A DNA stretch of 64,000 nucleotides, from contig CANTUQ010000316.1 in assembly GCA_947683425.1 (NCBI GenBank), positions 1 to 64,000 of the forward strand. The letters run 5' to 3'. A model generated the notes under the pieces. It was not told the origin of the DNA. It ran no database searches and saw only the letters and a program-made list of their open reading frames with translations. This DNA is from Excoecaria cochinchinensis. Its lineage: Eukaryota > Streptophyta > Magnoliopsida > Malpighiales > Euphorbiaceae. This document shows, piece after piece, positions 1 through 11,842 of the stretch; within the stretch, counting starts at the first letter, position 1; each line of letters begins with the position of its first letter. A program made the translations under genes and the position numbers.

Positions 1-2299
1 TTTCACCACTTTTTACGATTTTTCGATTCTGGTGATTTTCCCAAGGGGTACCCCAAGGGAAATCCGTAAAAATTCGTCGGATTTCGACGAAGCCAATTCT
101 CGATGCGTTGTGACCGGCAAGCTTCCAGTAGCTATCCCAATCAAGTTTTCCCGAATTATTGGACTCGGATCCGAAATTTCACCACTTTTTACGATTTTTC
201 GATTCTGGTGATTTTTCCTAAGGTTACCCATAGGGAAATTCGTCGGATTCCGACGAAGCCAATTCTCGATGCGTTGTAACCGGCAAGCTTCCAGTAGCTA
301 TCCCAATCAAGATTTCCCGAATTATTGGACTCGGATCCGAAATTTCACCACTTTTTACGATTTTTGGATTCTGGTGACTTTCCCGAGGGGTACCCCTAGG
401 GAAATCCGTAAAAATTCGTCGGATTCCGACGAAGCCAATTCTCGATGCGTTGTGACCGGCAAGCTTCCAGTAGCTATCCCAATCAATTTTTCCCGAATTA
501 TTGGACTCGGATCCGAAATTTCACCACTTTTTACGATTTTTCGATTCTGGTGATTTTCCCTAGGGGTACCCCTAAGGAAATTCGTCGGATTCCGACGAAG
601 CCAATTCTCGATGCGTTGTGACCGGCAAGCTTCCAGTAGCTATCCCAATCAAGTTTTCCCGAATTATTGGACTCGGATCAGAAATTTCACCACTTTTTAC
701 GATTTTTCGATTCTGGTGATTTTCCCTAGGGGTACCCCTAGGAAAATCCGTCGGATTCCGACGAAGCCAATTCTCGATGCGTTGTGACCGAAAAGTTCCA
801 GTAGCTATCTCAATCAAGTTTTCCCGAATTATTGGACTCGGATCCGAAATTTCACCACTTTTTACGATTTTACGATTCTGGTGATTTTCCCTAGGGGTAC
901 CCCTAGGGAAATCCGTCGGATTCCGACGAAGCCAATTCTTGATGCGTTGTGACCGGCAAGCTTCCAGTAGCTATCCCGATCAAGTTTTCTCGAATTATTG
1001 GACTCGGATCCGAAATTTCACCACTTTTTACGATTTTTCGATTCTGGTGATTTTCCCTAGGGGTACCCCTAGGGAAATCCGTAAAAATTCGTCGGATTCC
1101 GACGAAGCCAATTCTCGATGCGTTGTGACCGACAAGCTTCCAGTAGCTATCCCAATCAATTTTTCCCGAATTATTGGACTCGGATCCGAAATTTCACCAC
1201 TTTTTTCGATTTTACGATTCTGGTGATTTTCCCTAGGGGTACCCCTAGGGAAATCCGTCGGATTCCGACGAAGCCAATTCTCGTTGCGTTGTGACCGGCA
1301 AGCTTCCAGTAGCTATCCCAATCAAGTTTTCTCGAATTATTGGACTCGGATCCGAAATTTCACCACTTTTTACGATTTTTCGATTCTGGTGATTTTCCCT
1401 AGGGGTACCCCTAGGGAAATCCGTCGGATTCCGACGAAGCCAATTCTCGATGCGTTGTGACCGGCAAGCTTCCAGTAGCTATCTCAATCAAGTTTTCCGG
1501 AATTATTGGACTCGGATCCGAAATTTCACCACTTTTTACGATTTTTCGATTCTGGTGATTTTCCCTAGGGGTACCCCTAGGGAAATCCGTAAAAATTCGT
1601 CGGATTCCGACGAAGCCAATTCTCGATGCGTTGTGACCGGCAAGCTTCCAGTAGCTATCCCAATCAAGTTTTCCCGAATTATTGGACTCGGATCCGAAAT
1701 TTCACCACTTTTTACGATTTTTCGATTCTGGTGATTTTCCCTAGGGGTACCCCTAGGGAAATCCGTCGGATTCCGACGAAACCAATTCTCGATGCGTTGT
1801 GACCGGCAAGCTTCCAGTAGCTATCCCAATCAAGTTTTCCCGAATTATTGGACTCGGATCCGAAATGTCACCATTTTTTACGATTTTTCGATTCTGGTGA
1901 TTTTCCCTAGGGGTACCCCTAGGGAAATCCGTAAAAATTCGTCGGATTCCGACGAAGCCAATTCTCGATGCGTTGTGACCGGCAAGCTTCCAGTAGCTAT
2001 CCCAATCAAGTTTTCCCGAATTATTGGACTCGGATTCGAAATTTCACCACTTTTTACGATTTTTTGATTCTGTTAATTTTCCCAAGGGGTACCCCTAGGG
2101 AAATCCGTCCGATTCCGACGAAGCCAATTCTCGATGCGTTGTGACCGGCAAGCTTCCAGTAGCTATCCCAATCAAGTTTTCCCGAATTATTGGACTCGGA
2201 TCCGAAATTTCACCACTTTTTACGATTTTTCGATTCTGGTGATTTTTCCTAGGGTTACCCCTAGGGAAATTCGTCGGATTCCGACGAAGCCAATTCTCG
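1..2299. repeat. Left section, mixed long and short monomers
   Basis: The window opens inside a monomer. Successive phase boxes at 103, 269, 445, 611, 777, 942 and 1118 give steps of 166, 176, 166, 166, 165 and 176 bp. Monomers 103-610 share rare variants (GGTTACCC, TTTTTGGATTCTGG, CAATCAATTTTTCCC) with the tetramers at 2300-3666, so they look like a partial older copy of that unit. Most short monomers in the middle of this section carry the AAATCCGTCGG junction instead of AAATTCGTCGG. Confidence 0.85.
1792..2133. repeat. Dimer duplicated at 5709-6050
   Basis: This long-short pair carries AAATGTCACCATTTTTTACG, then GATTCTGTTAATTTTCCCAAG and CCGTCCGATT. The same variants in the same order occur at offset +3,917, so this is one duplicated segment and not chance sharing. 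Confidence 0.85.
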
Positions 2300-3666
2300 A
2301 TGCGTTGTGACCGGCAAGCTTCCAGTAGCTATCCCAATCAAGTTTTCCCGAATTATTGGACTCGGATCCGAAATTTCACCACTTTTTACGATTTTTCGAT
2401 TCTGGTGATTTTCCCTAGGGGTACCCCTAGGGAAATCCGTAAAAATTCGTCGGATTCCGACGAAGCCAATTCTCGATGCGTTGTGCCTGGCAAGCTTCCA
2501 GTAGCTATCCCAATCAAGTTTTCCCGATTTATTTGACTCGGATCCGAAATTTTACCACTTTTTACGATTTTTCGATTCTGGTGATTTTTCCTAGGGTTAC
2601 CCCTAGGGAAATTCGTCGGATTCCGACGAAGCCAATTCTCGATGCGTTGTGACCGGAAAGCTTCCAGTAGCTATCCCAATCAAGTTTTCCCGAATTATTG
2701 GACTCGGATCCGAAATTTCACCACTTTTTACGATTTTTGGATTCTGGTGATTTTCCCTTGGGGTACCCCTAGGGAAATCCGTAAAAATTCGTCGGATTCC
2801 GACGAAGCCAATTCTCGATGCGTTGTGACCGGCAAGCTTCCAGTAGCTATCCCAATCAATTTTTCCCGAATTATTGGGTTCGGATCCGAAATTTCACCAC
2901 TTTTTACGATTTTTCGATTCTGGTGATTTTCCCTAGGGGTACCCCTAGGGAAATCCGTCGGATTCCGACGAAGCCAATTCTCGATGCGTTGTGACCGGCA
3001 AGCTTCCAGTAGCTATCCCAATCAAGTTTTCCAGAATTATTGGACTCGGATCCGAAATTTCACCACTTTTTACGATTTTTCGATTTTGGTGATTTTCCCT
3101 AGGGGTACCCCTAGGAAATCCGTAAAAATTCGTCGGATTCCGACGAAGCCAATTCTCGATGCGTTGTGCCGGGCAAGCTTCCAGTAGCTATCCCAATCAA
3201 GTTTTCCCGAATTATTGCACTCGGATCCGAAATTTCACCACTTTTTACGATTTTTCGATTCTGGTGATTTTTCCTAGGGTTACCCCTAGGGAAATTCGTC
3301 GGATTCCGACGAAGCCAATTCTCGATGCGTTGTGACCGGCAAGCTTCCAGTAGCTATCCCAATCAAGTTTTCCCGAATTATTGTACTCGGATCCGAAATT
3401 TCACCACTTTTTACGATTTTTGGATTCTGGTGATTTTCCCTAGGGGTACCCCTAGTGAAATCCGTAAAAATTCGTCGGATTCCGACGAAGCCAATTCTCG
3501 ATGCGTTGTGACCGGCAAGCTTCCAGTAGCTATCCCAATCAATTTTTCCCGAATTATTGGACTCGGATCCGAAATTTCACCACTTTTTACGATTTTTCGA
3601 TTCTGGTGATTTTCCCTAGGGGTAGCCCTAAGGAAATTCGTCGGATTCCGACGAAGCCAATTCTCG
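2300..3666. repeat. 684-bp tetramer HOR, two copies
   Basis: Copy 1 is 2300-2983 and copy 2 is 2984-3666 (683 bp). Each has four monomers in the order long, short ending in AGGGTTACCCC, long with TTTTTGGATTCTGG, short with CAATCAATTTTTCCC. The second monomer also carries an altered GTGCCTGGC or GTGCCGGGC box. Copies differ by scattered substitutions and one 1-bp loss, so this is an older HOR than those further right. Confidence 0.85.
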
Positions 3667-4340
3667 ATGCGTTGTGACCGGCAAGCTTCCAGTAGCTATC
3701 CCAATCAAGTTTTCCCGAATTATTGGACTCGGATCCGAAATTTCACCACTTTTTACGATTTTTCGATTCTGGTGATTTTCCCTAGGGGTACCCCTAGGGA
3801 AATCCGTCGGTTTCCGACGAAGCCAATTCTCGATGCGTTGTTATCGGCAAGCTTCCAGTAGCTATCTCAATCAAGTTTTCCCGAATTATTGGACTCGGAT
3901 CCGAAATTTCACCACTTTTTATGATTTTACGATTCTGGTGATTTTCCCTAGGGGTACCCCTAGGGAAATCCGTCGGATTCCGACGAAGCCAATTCTCGAT
4001 GCGTTGTTATCGGCAAGCTTACAGTAGCTATCTCAATCAAGTTTTCCCGAATTATTGGACTCGGATCCGAAATTTCACCACTTTTTATGATTTTACGATT
4101 CTGGTGATTTTCCCTAGGGGTACCCCTAGGGAAATCCGTCGGTTTCCGACGAAGCCAATTCTCGATGCGTTGTTATCGGCAAGCTTCCAGTAGCTATCCC
4201 GATCAAGTTTTCTCGAATTATTGGACTCGGATCCGAAATTTCACCACTTTTTACGATTTTTCGATTCTGGTGATTTTCCCTAGGTGTACCCCTAGGGAAA
4301 TCCGTAAAAATTCGTCGGATTCCGACGAAGCCAATTCTTG
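3667..4340. repeat. Run with near-identical consecutive short monomers
   Basis: Monomers 3833-3998 and 3999-4164 share the otherwise rare TTGTTATCGGC and TTTTTATGATTTTACG variants and differ at very few bases, so they are a recent single-monomer duplication. A third copy of the TTATCGG variant begins the long monomer at 4165. Confidence 0.85.
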
Positions 4341-5025
4341 ATGCGTTGTGACCCGGCAAGCTTCCAGTAGCTATCCCAATCAAGTTTTCCCGAATTATTT
4401 GACTTGGATCCGAAATTTCACCACTTTTTACGATTTTACGATTCTGGTGATTTTCCCTAGGGGTACCCCTAGGGAAATCCGTCGGATTCCGACGAAGCCA
4501 ATTCTCGTTGCGTTCTGACCGGCAAGCTTCCAGTAGCTATCCCAATAAAGTTTTCTCGAATTATTGGACTCGAATCCGAAATTTCACAATTTTTACGATT
4601 TTTCGATTCTGGTGATTTTCCCTAGGGGTACCCCTAGGGAAATCCGTAAAAATTCGTCGGATTCCGACGAAGCCAATTCTCGATGCGTTGTGACCGGCAA
4701 GCTTCCAGTAGCTATCCCAATCAAGTTTTCCCGAATTATTTGACTCGGATCCGAAATTTCACCACTTTTTACGATTTTACGATTCTGGTGATTTTCCCTA
4801 GGGGTACCCCTAGGGAAATCCGTCGGATTCCGACGAAGCCAATTCTCGTTGCGTTCTGACCGGCAAGCTTCCAGTAGCTATCCCAATAAAGTTTTCTCGA
4901 ATTATTGGACTCGAATCCGAAATTTCACCACTTTTTACGATTTTTCGATTCTGGTGATTTTCCCTAGGGGGTACCCCTAGGGAAATCCGTAAAAATTCGT
5001 CGGATTCCGACGAAGCCAAATCTCG
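4341..5025. repeat. About 342-bp dimer, two copies
   Basis: Dimer copies begin at 4341 and 4683. Both contain the rare CTCGTTGCGTTCTGACC box (which lacks the ATG), CCAATAAAG, TTTTCTCG and ACTCGAATCCG. The lengths are 342 and 343 bp because of small insertions and deletions in each copy. Confidence 0.82.
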
Positions 5026-7592
5026 ATGCGTTGTGACCGGCAAGCTTCCAGTAGCTATCCCAATCAAGTTTTCCCGAATTATTGGACTCGGATCCGAAAT
5101 TTCACCACTTTTTACGATTTTTTCGATTCTGGTGATTTTCCCTAGGGGTACCCCTAGGGAAATCCGTCGGATTCCGACGAAGCCAATTCTCGATGCGTTG
5201 TGACCGGCAAGCTTCCAGTAGCTATCCCAATCAAGTTTTTCCAGAATTATTGGACTCGGATCCGAAATTTCACCACTTTTTACGATTTTTCGATTCTGGT
5301 GATTTTCCCTAGGGGTCCCTAGGGAAATCCGTAAAAATTCGTCGGATTCCGACGAAGCTAATTCTCGATGCGTTGTGCCCGACAAGCTTCCAGTAGCTAT
5401 CCAAATCAAGTTTTCCCGAATTATTGGACTCGGATCCGAAATTTCACCACTTTTTACGATTTTTCGATTCTGGTGATTTTCCCTAGGGGTACCCCTAGGG
5501 AAATCCGTCGGATTCCGATGAAGCCAATTCTCGATGCGTTGTGTCCGGCAAGCTTCCAGTAGCTATCCCAATGAAGTTTTCCCAAATTATTGGACTCGGA
5601 TCCGAAATTTCACCACTTTTTACGATTTTTCGATTCTGGTGATTTTCCCTAGGGGTACCCCTAGGGAAATCCGTAAAAATTCGTCGGATTCGACGAAGCC
5701 AATTCTCGATGCGTTGTGACCGGCAAGCTTCCAGTAGCTATCCCAATCAAGTTTTCCCGAATTATTGGACTCGGATCCGAAATGTCACCATTTTTTACGA
5801 TTTTTCGATTCTGGTGATTTTTCCTAGGGGTACCCCTAGGGAAATCCGTTAAAAATTCGTCGGATTCGACGAAGCCAATTCTCGATGCGTTGTGACCGGC
5901 AAGCTTCCAGTAGCTATCCCAATCAAGTTTTCCCGAATTATTGGACTCGGATTCGAAATTTCACCACTTTTTACGATTTTTTGATTCTGTTAATTTTCCC
6001 AAGGGGTACCCCTAGGGAAATCCGTCCGATTCCGACGAAGCCAATTCTCGATGCGTTGTGACGGCAAGCTTCCAGTAGCTATCCCAATCAAGTTTTCCCG
6101 AATTATTGGACTCGGATCCGAAATTTCACCACTTTTTACGATTTTTCGATTCTGGTGATTTTTCCTAGGGGTACCCCTAGGGAAATCCGTAAAAATTCGT
6201 CGGATTTCCGACGAAGCCAATTCTCGATGCCTTATGACCGGCAAGCTTCCAGTAGCTATCCCAATCAAGTTTTCCCGAATTATTGGACTCGGATTCGAAA
6301 TTTCACCACTTTTTACGATTTTTTGATTCTGGTAATTTTCCCTAGGGTACCCCTAGGGAAATTCGTCGGATTCCGACGAAGCCAATTCTCGATGCGTTGT
6401 GACCGGCAAGCTTCCAGTAGCTATCCCAATCAAGTTTTCTCGAATTATTGGACTCGGATCCGAAATTTCACCACTTTTTACGATTTTATCGGTTCTGGTG
6501 ATTTTCCCTAGGGATACCCCTAGGGAAATCCGTAAAAATTCGTCGGATTCCGACGAAGCCAATTCTCGATGCGTTGTGACCGGCAAGCTTCCAGTAGCTA
6601 TCCCAAATCAAGTTTTCCCGAATTATTGGACTCGGATCCGAAATTTCACCACTTTTTACGATTTTTCGATTCTGGTGATTTTTCCTAGGGGTACCCCTAG
6701 GAAATCCGTAAAAATTCGTCGGATTCCGACGAAGCCAATCTCGATGCCTTGTGACCGGCAAGCTTCCAGTAGCTATCCCAATCAAGTTTTCCCGAATTAT
6801 TGGACTCGGATTCGAAATTTCACCACTTTTACGATTTTTCGATTCTGGTGATTTTCCCTAGGGGTACCCCTAGGGAAATTCGTCGGATTCCGACGAAGCC
6901 AATTCTCGATGCGTTGTGACCGGCAAGCTACCAGTAGCTATCCCAATCAAGTTTTCCCGAATTATTGGACTCGGATCCGAAATTTCACCACTTTTTACGA
7001 TTTTTCGATTCTGGTGATTTTCCCTAGGGGTACCCCTAGGGAAATTCGTCGGATTCCGACGAAGCCAATTATCGATGCGTTGTGACCGGCAAGCTTCCAG
7101 TAGCTATGCCAATCAAGTTTTCCCGAATTATTGGACTCGGATCCGAAATTTCACCACTTTTTACGATTTTTCGATTCTGGTGATTTTCCCTAGGGGTACC
7201 CCTAGGGAAATCCGTAAAAATTCGTCGGATTCCGACGAAGCCAATTCTCGATGCGTTGTGACCGGCAAGCTTCCAGTAGCTATCCCAATCAAGTTTTCCC
7301 GAATTATTGGACTCGGATCCGAAATTTCACCACTTTTTTCGATTTTTCGATTCTGGTGATTTTCCCTAGGGGTACCCCTAGGGAAATTCGTCGGATTCCG
7401 ACGAAGCCAATTCTCGATGCGTTGTGACCGGCAAGCTACCAGTAGCTATCCCAATTAAGTTTTCCCGAATTATTGGACTCGGATTCGAAATTTCACCACT
7501 TTTTACGATTTTCCGATTCTGGTGATTTTCCCTAGGGGTACCCCTAGGGAAATCCGTAAAAATTCGTCGGATTCCGACGAAGCCAATTCTCG
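5026..7592. repeat. Mixed monomers with many private indels
   Basis: This stretch has the untidiest spacing in the window: a 2-bp loss in the palindrome near 5314, a one-base loss in the 19-bp dyad near 5690 and 5867, GTGACGGC near 6060, and a 1-bp palindrome loss near 6343. It includes the second copy of the 1792-2133 dimer at 5709-6050. No unit repeats cleanly, so it looks like older, less homogenised array. Confidence 0.8.
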
Positions 7593-8950
7593 ATGCGTTG
7601 TGACCGGCAAGCTTCCAGTAGCTATCCCAATCAAGTTTTCCCGAATTATTGGACTCGGATCCGAAATTTCACCACTTTTTTCGATTTTTCGATTCTGGTG
7701 ATTTTCCCTAGGGGTACCCCTAGGGAAATTCGTCGGATTCCGACGAAGCCAATTCTCGATGCGTTGTGACCGGCAAGCTTCCAGTAGCTATCCCAATCAA
7801 GTTTTCCCGAATTATTGGACTCGGATCCGAAATTTCATCACTTTTTACGATTTTTCGATTCTGAAGATTTTCCGTAGGGGTACCCCTAGGGAAATTCGTC
7901 GGATTCCGACGAAGCCAATTCTCGATGCGTTGTGACCGGCAAGCTTCCAGTAGCTATCCCAATCAAGTTTTCCCGAATTATTGGACTCGGATCCGAAATT
8001 TCACCACTTTTTACGATTTTTCGATTCTGGTGATTTTCCCTAGGGGTACCCCTAGGGAAATCCGTAAAAATTCGTCGGATTCCGACGAAGCCAATTCTCG
8101 ATGCGTTGTGACCGGCAAGCTTCCTATAGCAATCCCAATCAAGTTTTACCGAATTATTGGACTCGGATCCGAAATTTCACCACTTTTTACGATTTTTCGA
8201 TTCTGGTGATTTTCCCTAGGGGTACCCCTAGGGAAATGCGTAAAAATTCGTCGGATTCCGACGAAGCCAATTCTCGATGCGTTGTGACCGGCAAGCTTCC
8301 AGTAGCTATCCCAATCAAGTTTTCCCGAATTATTGGACTCGGATCCGAAATTTCACCACTTTTTTCGATTTTTCGATTCCGGTGATTTTCCCTAGGGGTA
8401 CCCCTAGGGAAATTCGTCAGATTCCGACGAAGCCAATTCTCGAAGCGTTGTGACCGGCAAGATTCCAGTAGCTATCCCAATCAAGTTTTCCCGAATTATT
8501 GGACTCGGATCCGAAATTTCATCACTGTTTACGATTTTTCGATTCTGGAGATTTTCCCTAGGGGTACCCCTAGGGAAATTCGTCGGATTCCGACGAAGCC
8601 AATTCTCGATGCGTTGTGACCGGCAAGCTTCCAGTAGCTATCCCAATCAAGTTTTCCCGAATTATTGGACTCAGATCCGAAATTTCACCACTTTTTACGA
8701 TTTTTCGATTCTGGTGATTTTCCCTAGGGGTACCCCTAGGGAAATCCGTAAAAATCCGTCGGATTCCGACGAAGCCAATTCTCGATGCGTTTTGACCGGC
8801 AAGCTTCCAGTAGCTATCCCAATCAATTTTTCCCGAATTATTGGACTCGGATCCGAAATTTCACCACTTTTTACGATTTTTCGATTCTGGTGATTTTTCC
8901 TAGGGGTACCCCTAGGGAAATTCGTCGGATTCCGACGAAGCCAATTCTCG
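7593..8950. repeat. 684-bp tetramer, two diverged copies
   Basis: Copy 1 begins at 7593 and copy 2 at 8277. Both show TTTTTTCGATTTTTCG in the first monomer and TTTCATCACT with GAAGATTTTCC or GGAGATTTTCC in the second. The lengths match the 684-bp tetramer at 2300, but the diagnostic variants differ, so it is a separate amplification. Confidence 0.7.
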
Positions 8951-9986
8951 ATGCGTTGTGACCGGCAAGCTTCCAGTAGCTATCCCAATCAAGATTTCCC
9001 GAATTATTGGACTCGGATCCGAAATTTCACCAATTTTTATGATTTTTCGATTCTGGTGATTTTCCCTAGGGGTACCCCTAGGGAAATCCGTAAAAATTCG
9101 TCGGATTCCGACGAACCCAATTCTCGATGCGTTGTGACCAGCAAGCTTCCAGTAGCTATCCCAATCAAGTTTTCCCGAATTATTGGACTCGGATCCGAAA
9201 TTTCACCACTTTTTACGATTTTTCGATTCTGGTGATTTTCCCTAGGGGTACCCCTAGGGAAATTCGTCGGATTCCGACGAAGCCAATTCTCGATGCGTTG
9301 TGACCGGCAAGCTTCCAGTAGCTATCCCAATCAAGTTTTCCCGAATTATTGGACTCGGATCCGAAATTTCACCACTTTTTACGATTTTTCGATTCTGGTG
9401 ATTTTCCCTAGGGGTACCCCTAGGGAAATCCGTAAAAATTCGTCGGATTCCGACGAAGCCAATTCTCGATGCGTTGTGACCGGCAAGCTTCCAGTAGCTA
9501 TCCCAATCAATTTTTCCCGAATTATTGGACTCGGATCCGAAATTTCACCACTTTTTACGATTTTTCGATTCTGGTAATTTTCCCTAGGGGTACCCCTAGG
9601 GAAATCCGTAAAAATTCGTCGGATTCCGACGAAGCCAATTCTCGATGCGTTGTGACCGGCAAGCTTCCAGTAGCTATCCCAATCAAGATTTCCCGAATTA
9701 TTGGACTCGGATCCGAAATTTCACCACTTTTTACGATTTTTCGATTCTGGTGATTTTCCCTAGAGGTACCCCTAGGAAAATCCGTAAAAATTCGTCGGAT
9801 TCCGACGAACCCAATTCTCGATGCGTTGTGACCGGCAAGCTTCCAGTAGCTATCCCAATCAAGTTTTCCCGAATTATTGGACTCGGATCCGAAATTTCAC
9901 CACTTTTTACGATTTTTCAATTCTGGTGATTTTCCCTAGGGGTACCCCTAGGGAAATTCGTCGGATTCCGACGAAGCCAATTCTCG
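8951..9986. repeat. 694-bp tetramer, one and a half copies
   Basis: Copy 1 is 8951-9644 (three long, one short). A half copy follows at 9645-9986. Shared markers are CAATCAAGATTTCCC in the first monomer and GACGAACCCAATTC at the next junction. Confidence 0.7.
9263..9438 (+). repeat. Reference long monomer, 176 bp
   Basis: Same organisation as the short form, but ten extra bases (TCCGTAAAAA) lie at 9429-9438 between the 26-bp palindrome and the next 19-bp dyad. The insert is flanked by short direct repeats (AAAT, and CGT in a shifted alignment), as expected for slippage or microhomology-mediated gain or loss. Long monomers are common at 1-9.9 kb and 43.5-64 kb and scarce at 26.9-36.3 kb and 38.3-43.5 kb. 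Confidence 0.92.
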
Positions 9987-11842
9987 ATGCGTTGTGACCG
10001 GCAAGCTTCCAGTAGCTATCCCAATCAAGTTTTCCCGAATTATTGGACTCGGATCCGAAGTTTCACCACTTTTTACGATTTTTCGATTCTGGTGATTTTC
10101 CCTAGGTGTACCCCTAGGGAAATTCGTCGGATTCCGACGAAGCAAATTCTCGATGCGTTGTGACCGGCAAGCTTCCAGTAGCTATCCCAATCAAGTTTTC
10201 CCGAATTATTGGACTCGGATCCGAAATTTCACCACTTTTTACGATTTTTCGATTCTGGTGATTTTCCCTAGGGGTACCCCTAGGGAAATCCGTTAAAATT
10301 CGTCGAATTCCGACGAAGCCAATTCTCGATGCGTTGTGACCGGCAAGCTTCCAGTAGCTATCCCAATCAAGTTTTCCCGAATTATTGGACTCGGATCCGA
10401 AATTTCACCACTTTTTACGATTTTCCGATTCTGGTGATTTTCCCAAGGGGTACCCCTAGGGAAATTCGTCGGATTCCGACGAAGCCAATTCTCGATGCGT
10501 TGTGACCGGCAAGCTTCCAGTAGCTATCCCAATCAAGTTTTCCCGAATTATTGGACTCGGATCTGAAAATTCACCACTTTTCACGATTTTTCAATTCTGG
10601 TGATTTTCCCTAGGGGTACCCCTAGGGAAATCCGTAAAAATTCGTCGGATTCCGACGAAGCCAATTCTCGATGCGTTGTGACCGGCAAGCTTCCAGTAGC
10701 TATCCCAATCAAGTTTTCCCGAATTATTGGACTCGGATCCGAATTTTCACCACTTTTTACGATTTTTCGATTCTGGTGATTTTCCCTAGGGGTACCCCTA
10801 GGGAAATTCGTCGGATTCCGACGAAGCCAATTCTCGATGCGTTGTGACCGGCAAGCTTCCAGTAGCTATCCCAATCAAGTTTTCCCGAATTATTGAACTC
10901 GGATCCGAAATTTCACCACTTTTTACGATTTTTCGATTCTGGTGATTTTCCCTAGGGGTACCCCTAGGGAAATTCGTCGGATTCCGACGAAGCCAATTAT
11001 CGATGCGTTGTGACCGGCAAGCTTCCAGTAGCTATCCCAATCAAGTTTTCCCGAATTATTGGACTCGGATCCAAAATTTCACCACTTTTTACGATTTTTC
11101 GATTCTGGTGATTTTCCCTAGGGGTACCCCTAGGGAAATCCGTAAAAATTCGTCGAATTCCGACGAAACCAATTCTCGATGCGTTGTGACCGGCAAGCTT
11201 CCAGTAGCTATCCCAATCAAGTTTTCCCGAATTATTGGACTCGGATCCGAAATTTCACCACTTTTTACGATTTTTCGATTCTGGTGATTTTCCCAAGGGG
11301 TACCCCTAGGGAAATTCGTCGGATTCCGACGAAGCCAATTCTCGATGCGTTGTGACCGGCAAGCTTCCAGTAGCTATCCCAATCAAGTTTTCCCGAATTA
11401 TTTGACTCGGATCCGAATTTTCACCACTTTTTACGATTTTTCGATTCTGGTGATTTTCCCAAGGGGTACCCCTAGGGAAATTCGTCGGATTCCGACGAAG
11501 CCAATTCTCGATGCGTTGTGACCGGCAAGCTTCCAGTAGCTATCCCAATCAAGTTTTCCCGAATTAGTGGACTCGGATCCGAAATTTCACCACTTTTTAC
11601 GATTTTTCGATTCTGGTGATTTTCCCTAGGGGTACCCCTAGGGAAATTCGTCGGATTCCGACGAAGCCAATTCTCGATGCGTTGTGACCGGCAAGCTTCC
11701 AGTAGCTATCCCAATCAAGTTTTCCCGAATTATTGGACTCGGATCCGAAATTTCACCACTTTTTACGATTTTTCGATTCTGGTGATTTTCCCTAGGGGTA
11801 CCCCTAGGGAAATTCGTCGGATTCCGACGAAGCCAATTCTCG
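9987..11842. repeat. Short-rich section, 11 monomers
   Basis: Phase boxes fall at 9987, 10153, 10329, 10495, 10671, 10837, 11003, 11179, 11345, 11511, 11677 and 11843. Only three steps are 176 bp. The monomers are close to consensus with private changes such as CGTCGAATTCCGACG (an EcoRI site) near 10303 and 11155. No HOR longer than a dimer is obvious. Confidence 0.8.

Noticed and set aside
4810..5409. Longest open reading frame, 199 codons on the minus strand
   Set aside because: It spans three to four satellite monomers and its peptide is made of the same repeated segments seen in dozens of other frames. It stays open only because indels happen to keep phase. No start signal or independent codon signature.
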